Counted from the stretch's first letter, positions 10,920 to 22,719 are shown. The stretch: 64,000 nucleotides of DNA from Epiperipatus broadwayi (GCA_028023455.1 JAQFVV010012536.1:2936001-3000000); one strand, 5' to 3'. The notes: generated from the sequence alone by a model not told the origin. Numbers and translations are program-made.

Positions 10920-12160
10920 AACCAAAAAGCAGATGCCCCAAAAAACTACAGAATTGATTCAAATAATATTTTAGTATATTCGATAAATAGATTAATATTG
11001 GCAGAAAAATATAAAAAAATTATGAATATATATGAATGCGGATTATGTTAATATTTGGCTAAACAAAATATTTATAGAAATCGGGTTGTAAAAAAATTTA
11101 AATAGAAAATTGTTACATTTTTTAAGATATTAATGAGCAGTAATTAATATTAACCATATGAAGCTTAAAAAAACTTACAGTAATACTAATCAGACAGATT
11201 TATTCATAAGTACATTCCTAAAAACATTCTTTTAGTTTTAAATGCCGCTAATGTTACATCGGGAAAAAAGCGAAGAAATTCTCATCAGAGCAAAATATTG
11301 ACAGATTTAAAAAAGTTCTTTCATATTAGACCTTGAAAACATGACTATAAAATTTTTATTTTTTAAGAAAAAATAATATATATATATAAGAAATACTTTA
11401 TAAAAATGATTTTATTTAATTTGATGAGTAATGCATTAAAAACAAAAAAATATTTATTTTTCATGCATAATTTTGGTATGATTTTTTGTAACTATTCATA
11501 TTCAATTTTAAACACTGAGAATCGAATCAATGTTGTTATATTTCCAATATTTGAAATGAAATTTGCATTTTAAAAATCGTTTAAAAGATTTCTGTATTTA
11601 CGAAGGCAGCGTTTTTTAAAAACAATTCTTAGTTAAACATCAAAAGAAATTAAGATTTCATCCTTCATTTTCTTTTCTTTCAATTTTAATTAATTGTAAA
11701 TTTTATGAAAGTATATTTTGAATAAATATACCGCCACCTACTGTGCATCACTGAAAACTTACTGAACCAATTATAATGCCGTTTGAAATGCAGCCTGTCA
11801 GCACTGTTGACTAGACTACCCTGAGATATTACATAGTCATGGATCACTAACATATTTATAAAATTTGAAGAAAAACAGATCAATATAAATATGTTAAAAA
11901 TAGATTACAAGATTTGACCCAAACAAACAAACAGAAATTTTCCATCAAATAAAAACATTTAAAAATAAAAATATGGTATGCATTCTAATGTTCTATTAGA
12001 CTCCTTAAAGTTTATAAATGAATCTTTAAATACTAAAATAAAGAAATGACAATCATGGTCAACGATAAAGTAATTATATCCATTTACCTTCAGGAAGAGA
12101 ATTTATTATATATGCATGTAGGGATTATTTCAATTTAAATAAACTAACAGAATATAACAC
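10920..12160. other. AT-rich intron, nothing recognised
   Basis: This stretch is A/T-rich, with homopolymer runs. No coding exon, RNA or repeat match could be supported. The open frame at 11686-11883 (minus) has no recognisable content. Confidence 0.5.
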
Positions 12161-12162
12161 AG

Positions 12163-12530
12163 AGGCAAAAAACTCTCCATACAGTAGCGCCACTCAGTGC
12201 AAGCCAGAGAAATCAATGGACGCAAGAAGATTTGCGCGTAAAATCCCTATCTAGTGCCTACTCATCCAATAATAATAATAAAAAGGTAAAAGGTGGTTGC
12301 TGGAGTGCATTAGATCCTAAAATCTAGATGCGCTGGTCCCAAATCCAAGAATCCTCACTGATGAAAGCCACAAGCTAGAAACTAGTCTGGAGATATTGGA
12401 TGAATATGCACTAGATAGGGATTTTATGCACAAACCTTCCTGCATCCATTGATTACTCTAGCTTGCAGAGTGGTGCTAATGTATGGAGAGTTTTGCCTCT
12501 ATGTAAACATGTGTAAGCATAAAGAATGGT
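12163..12530. repeat. Family A inverted pair
   Basis: 12163-12270 is a minus copy (AGGCAAAAAACTCTCCATAC, CATCCAAT at its inner end) and 12283-12510 a plus copy. They meet at an AATAATAATAATAAAA spacer. The plus copy holds an intact hammerhead; the minus copy stops before its own. The outer edge has AATCATGTGATGTTTAG at 12530. Confidence 0.85.
12343..12401 (+). ncRNA. Hammerhead ribozyme, family A
   Basis: CTGATGA 12358-12364, helix II AGC/GCT with loop CACAA but an A-A closing mismatch, GAAAC 12378-12382, loop TA, triplet GTC with predicted cleavage after 12387. Helix I has an inner part TCCTCA with TGGAGA (one mismatch) and a perfect outer part ATCCAA with TTGGAT across an internal loop. 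The weak helix II lowers confidence in activity. Confidence 0.65.
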
Positions 12531-13317
12531 AATCATGTGATGTTTAGTAGTTCAATGGAAAATAAGCCACATGTTGTCAAGGCAACACTACAATACAGTC
12601 AAAAGGATGCTTAACACTTCATAATTGTCTGCACTAATAAAGCTTTGCTCTCAATATGTTGTTTGCATCTTTTACTTATATTACAATTAGTTTATAAATA
12701 GAAGTTACTATTCTTATCTAAAATTTTAAATTATTTGATGATGTGAGTGCAGTCTGTGAAATAAATGAGTGAATATTCGTAATGAATATTTAAAACAAAA
12801 CAAAAAAAACAGATGAAAAATTGAATGGAATGTACTAAGTGAAAAAATCATATTTAAATACCTCACTGTGGGGTAAAAAACTCTGTCACACTCCCTCATT
12901 GATGAACAGTGAATAAAAAAGTATTAATAGGTTTTCCAACTGCTGCACAATATTGTTTAAGTGATGTTCCCATTGTTGTTTTTAACCTTTAGTTAAGATT
13001 AACAAAATAATCATTTCCCAACCAATACTGAGTGGCTGGCTAGATTGACTATGAGCTGATAATAGCTACCTACCCAATCTGAAATCAAATCCAGGCCACA
13101 ATCATGGCAGGCCGGTGCATTTCTGCTGTAAGTTCTATCATGGAATATATTAATTTCATTCAATTTATTTGTTTTAACATCTTGCTTTTGAATTAATATA
13201 AGTATTGAAACACTTGAACAATTGTTTGTTTCAAATTACTTTATTTTTGTTTTGATTTCAGATTAAATACATTTTATTCCAATAAAACAAAGAAGTATTA
13301 TCTGAAAATAGACTTAC

Positions 13318-13351
13318 CATAGTTCTATCGCCTGGTTCAGCTCCACCGTAC
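13318..13351 (-). CDS. TKFC: TKFC microexon: YG..PGDRTM motif
   Basis: A 34-bp exon reading (K)YGGAEPGDRTM. It matches KYG.A.PGDRTM.D of DhaL domains, where GDRTM lies near the adenine site and is one of the most conserved stretches. The acceptor is tatttag and the donor a consensus gtaagt. Its first G completes the Lys codon split at the previous exon. The next exon should begin LDSLW or similar; I found none between 1 and 13317, so it is probably outside the window. Confidence 0.9.
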
Positions 13352-13464
13352 CTAAATATTAATAAATACTGTAAGTACAAAAGGAAAACATAACGTATGG
13401 ATATACGTATTTATTTTTAATAAATAGGACAATTTCCATACATTCAATTGTTAGGAATAGTACA

Positions 13465-13880
13465 CAGATTAGGATCATCATCATCAACCATTATCAATAC
13501 ACTGCAGGATGAAAGTCTCTCCAAGTTCAAACCATCTTCTCCGATCTTTAGCTTTTCTTCTCCACATAACCCCTGCACCCTTTCTTATTTCATCCATCCA
13601 TCTCACCTGTGGTCTCTTTATGGATCTTTTACAATCTCTTGGAATCTAGTTTAAGATTTCAATTGTCCATCTATTATCACCTCTTCTAGCAATATGTCCA
13701 GTCCAACTCCACTTCAGTCTTTTAATTTTTTCAATGAGGTCAGTAACATCTGTTTGTTCTCTTACCCATATAATGTGTTTTCGATCTCTTCTTGTTACTC
13801 CCAACATGCATCTCTCCAAACTTCTTTGAGTGGTCCGAAGTCTCTGTGTTGCTCTTCTATTAAATGTCCTCATCTCAGAT
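13465..13880 (-). pseudogene. RTE-like retrotransposon 3' end, second copy
   Basis: The minus strand gives RRATQRLRTTQRSLERCMLG, VTRRDRKHIIWVREQTDV and WSWTGHIARRGDNRWTIEIL, parallel to the 15.5-16.4 kb copy. Frame breaks follow. The 3' end is marked by AACCATTATCAATAC and a GATGATGATGAT tail near 13470-13481. It is 5' truncated at about 13880. Confidence 0.85.
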
Positions 13881-13984
13881 TAGGATATAATATAATATTT
13901 CAAGTGATTTTACTCATTGTTAAATCAGTATCAACAATGATAAATAACTTCATAAATCAATTGATAATTCATAATGTGTTGTAG

Positions 13985-14345
13985 CCATTCCTCAACCTTT
14001 TCTTTGGAAAAAGTGGAGAAATCAGTAGAAATCTCATAAATACGTAAATGAAATTTCTTCTGATTGCTGCCTTTGGTAGGATGCTCAGTTGGTTACAGCG
14101 TTACCTTAAAACTCAATATTCAAGAATCTAAGGGTCAAGGTTCAATTCCTATACTGCTACTGGTCAGGGCAGCACCATCAGAAGAACAGAAAAGAATAGT
14201 ACCACTTGAGCATTATGATATATACTAATCTATGGGCTATTCCTAACAGTTGAATGTATTTGAAAAGTTTAAGTGTGTTGAATTTTTTTAAAGGCATTTA
14301 ACAATTATATATTAGACAATGGAAATAATCCAATATATAATTATT
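13985..14345 (+). repeat. SINE family H, near full length
   Basis: The tRNA-like part has an A box in GCTCAGTTGG (near 14082) and a B box GGTTCAATTCC at 14139-14149. A central CAGAAGAACAGAAAAGAATA stretch follows, then CAGTTGAATGTATTTGAAAA and AATAATCCAATATA. The 5' flank (AAAAAGTGGAGAAATCAGTA, 14005-14040) also precedes the copies at 31080-31400, so it belongs to the repeat unit. Confidence 0.75.
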
Positions 14346-14479
14346 ACCAAAACATCATTATCACAAACTTTCAAACCATTACCAAATCATTCATCAAGCA
14401 ATGACTCATTTTTAAACCTCATCCTATCCTATTTTAATAAACATTTGCTTTGTTAAATCCAATATCCTATCCTCATATT

Positions 14480-15460
14480 CTTAAATTAAAAATATTTATC
14501 TCTTTTATTCCCCTTTTATGTTTCTCCCATTCTCCGTAAAATTTATCTTGATGTTCTTTCAAAAACTTACATATCAAAAACAAATGTTTAACATTCTCTT
14601 TAGCACTAATGTATAACAATAATCATGTGACATTTAAAGATTTAACTTCTATTCTTATGACAAATAACATTAAATTCCCTATAGTGTTATCATATGCTCC
14701 TTCATGCTTTACTTTTTCTTTTATTCTTATATAACTCTATGTTATTTTTTCATTCATTTTTCTTGATTCCACCTTTGTTGCCCAAAATTTATCTACTCTC
14801 TTTTCCCATTCATTATAATTATGAACCTGTATGTGATGTGATGTATTTGTCCAAGGGTACTCTTAAGATGTTAACTATTATTAAATTATATACGTTTCCA
14901 AAATTTATCTACTCTCTTTTCCCATTCCGTACAATTATGAACAGTATGTGATGTGATGTATTTGTCCAAGGGTACTCTTAAGATGTTAACTATTATTAAA
15001 TTATATAAATTTTCAAAATGTATCTACTCTCTTTTCCCATTACCCTTTATCTTCAATTACTGCTTCATCTATCCTATTTTTCAAAAATCTTTATATTCTC
15101 TATTTCTCATCCATCTAAACAAAAAATCCATCAACACATTTTATCATAAACTTCCACCTTATTATATATATCCTTCACTTCCATTATCTCTTCTCTATTT
15201 TTACAAAATCTGTTATATTCTAGTAAATAAACGCTCAGCATTTCAGTTTCTAACTTGCATAATCACATGACAATTTGAAATCTTTTCTTCACTTCTTAAT
15301 ATGTTCTTTTGTTTTAATATATCATTTGTCTATTGTCAGCTTCAACATTGATCTTATTTTGATACTATATTGGTGTTTTCTTAATATATATTTTAAAATT
15401 TTCATAACATTTTGTTTAAATGATGTAATAATCAATACATTCGAAATCACAAAACAGAAA
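14480..15460 (-). pseudogene. Decayed non-LTR retrotransposon, RT C-terminus
   Basis: The minus strand near 14610-14505 reads AKENVKHLFLICKFLKEH then QDKFYGEWEKHKRG. This resembles the C-terminal zinc-binding part of LINE reverse transcriptases (E-x2-HLF-x2-C). Upstream on the same strand lie RVDKFWATKVESRKMNEKI and Lys-rich remnants with stops. It is a different family from the RTE copies. It includes a 116-bp direct repeat (14783-15040). Confidence 0.5.
14783..15040. repeat. Tandem repeat, 116-bp period, 2.3 copies
   Basis: Units begin AAAATTTATCTACTCTCTTT at about 14783, 14899 and 15014 and contain GTGATGTGATGTATTTGTCC and ACTCTTAAGATGTTAACTAT. The first two are nearly identical, so the duplication is recent relative to the host LINE. 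The motif GTGATGTGATGTATTTG also occurs at 63779. Confidence 0.85.
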
Positions 15461-15504
15461 TGAAAAAACAATAATCAAATGTTTTACATATATCAATTCC
15501 ACCT

Positions 15505-16420
15505 TCTTATCATTATCAACCATTATCAATCCACTGCAGGATGAAGGTCTCTCCAAGTTTAATCCATCTTCTCCAATCTTTAGCTTCTCTTCTCCACATC
15601 ACCCCTGCACCCTTTCTTATTTCATCCATCCATCTCACATGTGGTCTCTTTCTGGGTCTTTTACAATCTCTTGGAATCCAGTTTAAAATTTCAATTGTCC
15701 ATTTATTATCATCTCTTCTAGCAATATGTCCAGCCCAACTCCACTTCAATCTTTTAATTTTTTCAATGATGTCACTAACACCTGTTTGTTCTCTTACCCA
15801 TACATTGCGTTTTCGATCTCTTCTTGTTACTCCCAACATACACCTCTCCATACTTCTTTGAGTGGTCTGAAGTATCTGTATTGCTCTTCTATTGAGTGTC
15901 CAAGTCTCAGATCCATAAGTAAGAACTGGTAAAACACATTTGTTAAAAACCTTCCTTTTCAAACCCATAGACATATTTCCTTTTAGTATCAAGTTATTTC
16001 TACCAAAAGCACTCCAACCAAGTTTAATTCTATGATTAATTTCCTCCATTATGTTTCCATCTGTATTAATAATCTGACCAAGGTATTTGTAACTGTTAAC
16101 TTCTTCTAATTCATCATAATCAATCTTTATTTTCATATTTTGAGCAAACCGATTAAACATTACTTTAGTCTTTTTAACATTTATCTTTAGTCCTACTTTC
16201 CTACTTTCATCTGATAACTCCTACAACATTTCCTGCAGCTCTGAAGCATTATTTGCAAAAACAACTACATCATCTGCGAAATCTAAATGACTTAAATAAA
16301 TCTCCATTTACTTTCACTCCTTTAGTTTCCCATTTTAATCCACAAAATACTTCTTGCAGCACTGCTGTAAAAAGTTTTGGAGATATGGAGTCACCTTGTC
16401 TTACACACTTAACAATATTA
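15505..16420 (-). mobile_element. RTE-like non-LTR retrotransposon, 5' truncated
   Basis: The longest copy of the family. On the minus strand: VRQGDSISPKLFTAVLQEVF (about 16410-16345), a frameshift near 16305, FADDVVVFANNASELQEML (about 16285-16228) with the reverse transcriptase Asp-Asp site, a stop, then an open frame 16160-15516 of 214 codons. The frame has SYKYLGQII, LTYGSETWTLNRRAIQILQ, ERCMLGVTRRDRKRNVWVRE and the GHIARRDDNKWTIEILNWIP C-terminus. The endonuclease and most of the RT are missing. It is dead through one frameshift and one stop, but still close to intact. Confidence 0.9.
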
Positions 16421-16426
16421 TTTTTT

Positions 16427-16590
16427 AACACCAAAACTTTAATCTTACAGTTTCAACTGTCCTGCAGTCATCAGTAGAGATCCTTATAATTGTATTTCCA
16501 AAAATCAAAAATGGGATTATAAGAATCTCTGATGAGGACTGCAGGATAATCGAAACTGTAAGAGTAAAGTTTTGGTGAAAAAATAGTATT
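16427..16590. repeat. Foldback with hammerhead-like arms (family G)
   Basis: The arms 16427-16500 (minus) and 16512-16585 (plus) are inverted copies with a short spacer. The plus arm has CTGATGA 16529-16535, a GACTGCAGGA stretch and GAAAC 16552-16556; the minus arm has CTGATGA, then CTGCAGGACAG and GAAAC. Merging the two suggests helix II GACTG/CAGTC with a 5-nt loop, which neither arm now keeps in full. Confidence 0.55.
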
Positions 16591-16656
16591 GTTAAGTACA
16601 TAAGATCATCGAAATAGTATGATATAGAAATCAATCCATAAGGAAAGGAGGAAGAA

Positions 16657-17860
16657 GAAAATTGGGTAATACATCGTCTAATCATTCACACCGCTCGGTG
16701 GTGCTGTTGCTAATGAAAAACAAATAGATATAATATTACCGGGGTGTTTTTATTTTGTTGATTTATGTTTTTAATTTTTGGATTTGTTTGATTTTGTTGT
16801 TGTATGTAAATTTCTTAAAAATAAAAAAAATTTTTTTTTTTTTTGGCTTTTTAAAACAAACATTTCTTTTTTCCGGTCTTTTTTTTTTTTTTAAGAAAGT
16901 TTTTTTTTCAGTCTTTTTTCTTGTTTTTGAAGAAACTTTTTTTTTTTGTCATTTACCGTGTTTTTATTCATAATTTTTTTTTTTTTTTGTCATTTACCGT
17001 GTTTTTATTCATAAACAAATACATAGAAATTGCTTTTTTACTTTTAAACAAGGCTTTCTCGACAGAGCTCTCTAAGAGCTGTCGTCATAGACACATTCCC
17101 AACTCAGCTCCAATACGCTTCACTGTAAGCTCATCCCGGTTCCAATAATAAATATTCAGCAGCCCTCAAACCACATTCCATGACCGAATGGAATACCTTG
17201 GCAACATTGACGCGATTGATATTCCATTTCAGATGTTTGACAACGCCTTAATTTCAATAAACCACCACAAAGACAGTATTTCTGAGTGGGTAAAAGATTT
17301 TTTTTTGATTGAAGGAAGGCCACCGCATCTGCTTCTGTAGCAGGTAAATCTAAAAACTTCAATGCCGAATGGTCTTCTGCCATTTAACTGTTTTGATCTC
17401 GAAAAAATATCGGAAAGTTCGCGACTTGATCGTGAACTTTGCCGAATCGTGATTTACACTTTCATTTAGTGAATTGTGACCCCTGAGAATGAAAGTAGGG
17501 GTGTTTGAGAATTCGTTACAATTTTTACTAACTCACATAAATTACAATACATTTAACCAAAAAAAAAAAAAAAATCCGTTCTAATATACTTTTCGTCATT
17601 ACAACTACAGAAACCTTCATATCATATGCTGTACAATAGTCAAGAGTAATGTCTATAGAGAGTGTCACAACTCATCGCTAATAATGTTCACATGCTAGCG
17701 ATGTTAGGTGAAGGGTGCACTTCAACATCTTAGTATTTGAACAGTTTACAGGCCGTAAGATCTATGAATGGCCTTGTAAACAGCATATTTCTGTGCTTTA
17801 TGCATAGAAACAGTGCCATCGAGCGGTGTGGATGATCAGACAATGTATTACCGAAAATTG
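16657..17860 (-). mobile_element. Merlin-type DNA transposon, defective
   Basis: The element spans 16665-17852 (1188 bp). Inverted termini of about 44 bp start GGTAATACAT (16665-16708 and 17809-17852; a few mismatches). Both flanks carry the 8-bp target duplication GAAAATTG (16657-16664, 17853-17860). GG ends and 8-bp duplications are typical of Merlin, related to bacterial IS1016/IS1595. A minus-strand frame at 17383-17156 resembles the N-terminus of such transposases. The centre-left is poly-T rich and non-coding, so the catalytic domain is lost. It lies 15 bp from the TKFC donor at 17876. Confidence 0.88.
17156..17383 (-). pseudogene. Merlin/IS1595-like transposase N-terminal remnant
   Basis: An open frame of 75 codons with LPATEADAVAFLQSKKNLLP, then YCLCGGLLKLRR, a Cys-rich pair like the zinc ribbon near the start of ISXO2/Merlin transposases (FL...GLLP...C.CG). 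It is followed by YQSRQCCQGIPFGHGMWF before a stop. The DDE catalytic region is missing; past 17156 only scraps with stops and poly-T follow. The assignment rests on this short N-terminal pattern plus the element's ends. Confidence 0.65.
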
Positions 17861-17876
17861 TAATAAAATGTTTTAC

Positions 17877-17980
17877 TTCATGATTGCTCCAATACCAGCT
17901 TCAAAGGCTTCCATCCATGCATTAAAGTCAACCCTTTCTTGAAAATTTCTTGAAACCGCACTTAAAAATAGGGTATATAA
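17877..17980 (-). CDS. TKFC: TKFC exon: DhaL, LYTLFL segment
   Basis: A 104-bp exon encoding LYTLFLSAVSRNFQER then VDFNAWMEAFEAGIGAIM plus two bases of a Lys codon. It matches LYGLFLTAA...AW..A...G..AM.KYG of animal TKFC. The acceptor is tttttag and the donor gtaaaa, a weak donor. The intron after it holds a Merlin element whose target-site duplication begins only 15 bp from the donor (17853-17860), so the insertion nearly hit the splice site. Confidence 0.93.
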
Positions 17981-18894
17981 CTAAAAATAAATGTTTCTTA
18001 TAAATAAATTATAACTATCAATGTATATAATTTGCATAATTTTTTATAAATACAATTTAAAATATTTCTAGCAATTAAAACAATCATATGCATACATATA
18101 TGTAAATTATGTGAACAGTATTGTAGATCTGATAATGAAAATTGAAATTAAATATACCATTTTTATAATATAGTACCGAAATTAATGAGGCTATTTTGGT
18201 TTCTCCAGTTAGCATCATCAATTTGAATACCAGGACTCAAAGTAAATTTTTAATGAGTCTTATATAAAATCATACTTTTAAATGCTAATGTAACGATAAG
18301 AGTTATAATGTATTTCCTACTGACCAATTTAACAAACACACCATTAAATATTATTTACTGTAGCTTTGGTTATCAGGATCGGAATATTATCATATGCAGC
18401 AGATATGATTATTTAATTTATATCGGAAAATGTCACTTTTTTTTTATTGCCTACAAGGTCTGAAATATTTAAAATTCACTTTATTTTATTCAAAATTATA
18501 TATCCTGCTATGATATTCCATTTCCATCTTTGTCAATTATTATATATATGCATATATAAATTGCCTCTCTATCCAACATTAGACCATTAAGTTGCAAAGC
18601 CAAATAAATTTGAAAATTTTTTCCAACAGATTTGGGATTATTCTTTCAATTAACTATCTGATTTTGGTTGATAATTGCCTTTATCATTCACTACTCTCCT
18701 ATTATGGGCTATTGGGAGGCCTTTGTCCTATAGTGAGCTCGGTAAAAGCTTTCTTTTTACATACATATTAGGACTTTCTTTAGTGTATTTTTAATGTTTC
18801 AAACATAATTAAATGAAACGGTATCACACATACATAATTACAATCCATATTTATATAATTCAAACAAATAAAAAAATATTCTGTTTTGTGAATC

Positions 18895-19375
18895 AGATTA
18901 AATATGGATGGATTTGAAATTGGCACACTCATCTAGTGAGAAGTGGACTTGTCATCGTCCCCATTAATCACTCATGGTCATCGACTGATTGCAGCAACGC
19001 ACATGTATCCAGTAATGTCTGACATTTGTGGTTGAATGCACCTGTGTAGCGATTGCCAATGTGTGGAATATTTAATTTCTTTATTTTTACATAAATTTGA
19101 TGTCGTTATTTTTATTTTATATATTTTTTAGTGTAAAAGTTTATCCCAAGTTTAAAAATGAAAAACATTTCTAGTTATTCTCAACCGTCAGCACCACTAA
19201 TAAAAAGTCCAAAACGATGACAGAAAATATGGAGTATTGGTGCAAGTTAATGTTCCTGAATCATCTCAAGCAGAGAACATAATTCGCCATAGACACTAAC
19301 ATTAAGAAAATGAATCGAGATGACTTGTCAGACGAGAATTGGACAAAACTTTGGAAATCACTATAAACTTTTATT
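18895..19375 (+). pseudogene. Possible decayed coding remnant, unknown
   Basis: More balanced in composition than its surroundings. Around 19236-19365 the plus strand reads EYWCKLMFLNHLKQR, one stop, then NIKKMNRDDLSDENWTKLW, which looks protein-like. Around 19160-19205 the reading is KNISSYSQPSAPLIKSPKR. I do not recognise the protein. It could be a processed pseudogene or part of an unknown transposon. Confidence 0.3.
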
Positions 19376-19734
19376 CAATTATATAAAGTTTTACATTTTC
19401 ATTTTACATTTAGTTATCAGTTGTATATTTGTTTATTTAATTTTAGATTTGACATGTTTAAAATTAAAAAATTATGATAAATTTTAGTTTTTTTAATTGC
19501 TTCATAGCATTGGAAAAGCTGCTTTAAATTTCATTTAAACGATATTTGAATATAATTTTCTTTAGTAGAGAGCCTGACAATAAGTGAGTTCCAGCATCTT
19601 TTTTAATATATATACATATATTTAAGATATAAAATAAATAATATATCTTGTGACTCTACCATAGGGCTTCAGTTTACTCAATGGGGTTTCAATGTACGCC
19701 ATCTACTGAAAGCTTTAGAAAATAATAGATGCAG

Positions 19735-19910
19735 ATGATGTTTAATAGATCCCTATCCAGTACTGTCCTATCCAATATCGCAGGCTAGGTTCGAGGTTAC
19801 AGCTTTTCATCAATGACAAGATCCTGGTTCAAGATTTAAAGTTCCTCGGTGATAAAATTTCATAAACTTGAAACTAGTCTGGGAATATTGGATAGGTATC
19901 TATTATGTAC
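19735..19910 (+). repeat. Family A repeat, degenerate
   Basis: Keeps GAAACTAGTCTGGGAATATT and GGATAGG, but the first half of the ribozyme core reads GGTGATAA. An inverted scrap (CCTATCCAGTACTGTCC, CAATATCGCAGGCTAG) lies at 19750-19790. Confidence 0.65.
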
Positions 19911-20319
19911 TATCATTGTCCACACAAAAGAATATCTCAAAATATGCATTTTGTCATAAACCAGTACTCATCAGTGGCTCATATCGCAATCAATGTCAAA
20001 TTATTATTCTTTGATTTATAAGTGTCAAACTTTCTGCATTCACAACTTTGACACCAACAACTTTAATTAAATACATTAATGATTATTACTAATTATTTAT
20101 TAAACTACAGATTAATTTTAGCCCACATATATCTGCTATTTATTTTAATTATATACAAACACATGTGATAATTCAAATTCATCCCCATTTATCTATGTAA
20201 AATGTCTTAAGATATACTTAAAACCTTCTCTAAAAAAATAAATATATTAAGCTTTAATTGAGTTTTAAAGTTAATATCTGCGGGTAGAGATAATATCTAG
20301 GTTATCAAACCACTAATTA

Positions 20320-20545
20320 TCACATGATCACCAATCTTTATGCTTACACAGAGACTAACCTCTCCATACAGTAGTGCCACTCAGTGCAAGCCAGAGTAAT
20401 CAATCGATGCAAGAAGGTTTTGTGCATAAAATCCCTATCTAGTGAATACTCAGTCGGATTTTATGCACAAAACCTTGCATCCATTGATTACTCTGGCTTG
20501 CATTGAGTGGTGCTACTGTATAGATAGTTTAGCCTATGTGTAATA
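20320..20545. repeat. Family A compact foldback
   Basis: A near-perfect hairpin: 20345-20450 (CTCTCCATACAGTAGTGCCA, TTTTGTGCATAAAATCC) is the complement of 20458-20540. The outer left end has ATCACATGATCACCAATCTT and GCTTACACA. The ribozyme region is missing, so this is the outer end of family A in mirror image. Confidence 0.88.
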
Positions 20546-21044
20546 TCTAGGTCAATAACTGATTAATAAAATTATTAATAAATTTAAATGAAGGGAATGT
20601 TAGAGTTGTCCATGCAGAAAGTTTGACATGATAAATCAAAGTCTATATATATATAATTAAGGTCAGCAAATCCCTCTTCCTCTTAGGCTATAAATAGATA
20701 ACTCTCTATTGACAAAGAAACAAGAATAGAATGGATCCACATATTCTTTCATCTTTTCATGTTTATAAATGTACATAAACAACTTGTTCTGACAGAGGGT
20801 GAAAACTTCTCCCCATCCAAAGTGGGGATTTGGGAAGTTTAACCTGGGTATTCGGATATGGAGAGTTTGTCTGTTTATCAACAATAATGTGAGATAGGAA
20901 AGTGATCATGGATGTAATGGTTTATAAATGTGCCGGGCCAACACGATGGAAATTCAGAAAAAAATTAATGGTATTAACAATACCTAAACTAATAATCAAT
21001 TATACAAAGATGGAGATAAAAGGACATTTTTAATAACTTTATTT

Positions 21045-21835
21045 TAATAATGAAGTAGAAGTTAATAACTTGCAAATAAGCTCTTAACAAACTTGCAGAA
21101 TATCCTCAACCCCAGACCAGTTTCTGAGACTGGCTTCCTCAGTGAGGTGCTAGAATATTCAAATATTAGATTAAAAATATCAGGTCAAGCCCAGCATTTT
21201 ATCTAATGAATAACTATTAAGTAGAAAATCTGAAATTTTCAGACATTCATGTCTTCCAATCCAGCTATCAAACTTAAATAGCCATAAAGGACTGAACCAA
21301 GTTCAGATATACCATATATAAATAACTTTAGCAATATAAATTCACCAAAGCCCTAATAGCAAAAAATAAAATTACAAAGAAATCAAGTCATATGTCACAT
21401 GACCTAATTTAACAAGCTTGTATTACAAATGTTATATAAAGAGCTTGCACATAAGCTCTTAACAATTGACGATTTTATATTGCTAAAGCTTTTAATATAT
21501 AGTGTATCCGAACTTGGTTCAATCCCATATGGCTATTTAAGTTGATAGATGGATTGGAAAACATATGAATGACTGAAAATTTCAGATTTTCTATTTAATA
21601 GTTATCCATTAGATAAAGTACTGAGCTTGTCCTGGTATTTTTAATCTAATGCTTGAATATCCTAGCACCTCATTGAGGAAGCCAGTAGCAGAAACAGTCT
21701 GGGGTTGGAGATATTCTGCAAGGCTTGTTAAAAGCTTTGTGAGCTCTTTATATAACATTTGTAATGCAAACTTGTCAAATTAGGTCATGTGACATAGGAC
21801 TTGATTTCTTTGTAAGTTAATAACTGTATACATAC
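21045..21835. repeat. Family B foldback, large palindrome
   Basis: The arms 21049-21445 and 21446-21830 are inverted copies: GTTAATAACTT outermost, AAGCTCTTAACAA, the ribozyme, CAAGCCCAGCATTTTATCTA, TTTCAGACATTCAT and GGACTGAACCAAGTTCAGAT inside. The outer text continues into the surrounding array, so the insertion duplicated or recombined with it. Confidence 0.88.
21097..21160 (-). ncRNA. Hammerhead ribozyme, family B (21 kb left arm)
   Basis: Core CTGAGGA is the complement of 21136-21142 (consensus CTGANGA), followed by GAAAC, loop TG, triplet GTC and TGGGG. Helix I pairs CCTCA with TGGGG and GAATATTC with GGATATTC. Helix II (AGCCAGTCTCA) is not self-complementary, so cleavage is doubtful. 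The right arm at about 21665 has TTGAGGA and is broken. Confidence 0.5.
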
Positions 21836-22719
21836 AATCATCATAGTATACTTTAGGTTTATTAGCTTAAGATTAATCATAGAATGAATCTGCATATTCT
21901 TTTAGCTTTTAGATGTTTCTAAACATACCCTTTCCAACATGATGAAAATTCAGAGCGAAGTTAATATATTGGTCAGACAAAAATATAGCATTAATGATTA
22001 TTAAATGAATAATCAATTAGAGAAGGTTGTAGATAGAATCTAACATTCAATAACCTTCTTTTAATAAGTAAGAAGAAATTAAGGATGAGTAAATCACTGT
22101 AATTATGGAAGGTAAACCAAACCTTTCTCTCTTAAGTTACAAATATATAATTTGATATATTAGCAAAGGATTAAGAATAGATATAATCACCCTATTCTTT
22201 AAACTTTTAATATTTATAAGTGTACTCTCACCAACAGTGATGGAAGGATAAAAAAAGAATCTTTCATTATTGTAAACATAAAATCAGAATAGCTTAATAT
22301 ATATGTAATTATGGTAAGTCACTATAATTAAAAAAATCATTCTTTCTTATTATGGCATATTAGCAAAAGATTAAGAATAGAAAAGATCCAACTATTCTTT
22401 ACACTTTTGATGTTTATAGGCTTACTCTTGCCAATATATAGTGAAGTTAATATATCAGCCAAATGAAAATATAATATTAATAATTATTAAAGTAAAAATC
22501 AATTAAGGGGAGAATGTAAGAAGAACTTAACTTTTAATAACCAAGCAGAAATTGATAATAATAATAATTATATAATCAGTATAGTTTAAGGTATATATAA
22601 TTAAAGGGAGTAAATCTTTCTCCCTCATGCTATGAATAAATAACTCTTAGTATGTTAAGATCAAGAAACATTATGGTCTTTCTTCTCACTGCCTGATAGC
22701 TCTTAACTGAAATCAATTG

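Noticed and set aside
1-13317. Search for the last TKFC exons (after PGDRTM)
   Set aside because: No minus-strand segment with a T-rich acceptor and an LDSLW-like or GRASY-like translation could be found; they are probably left of the window.
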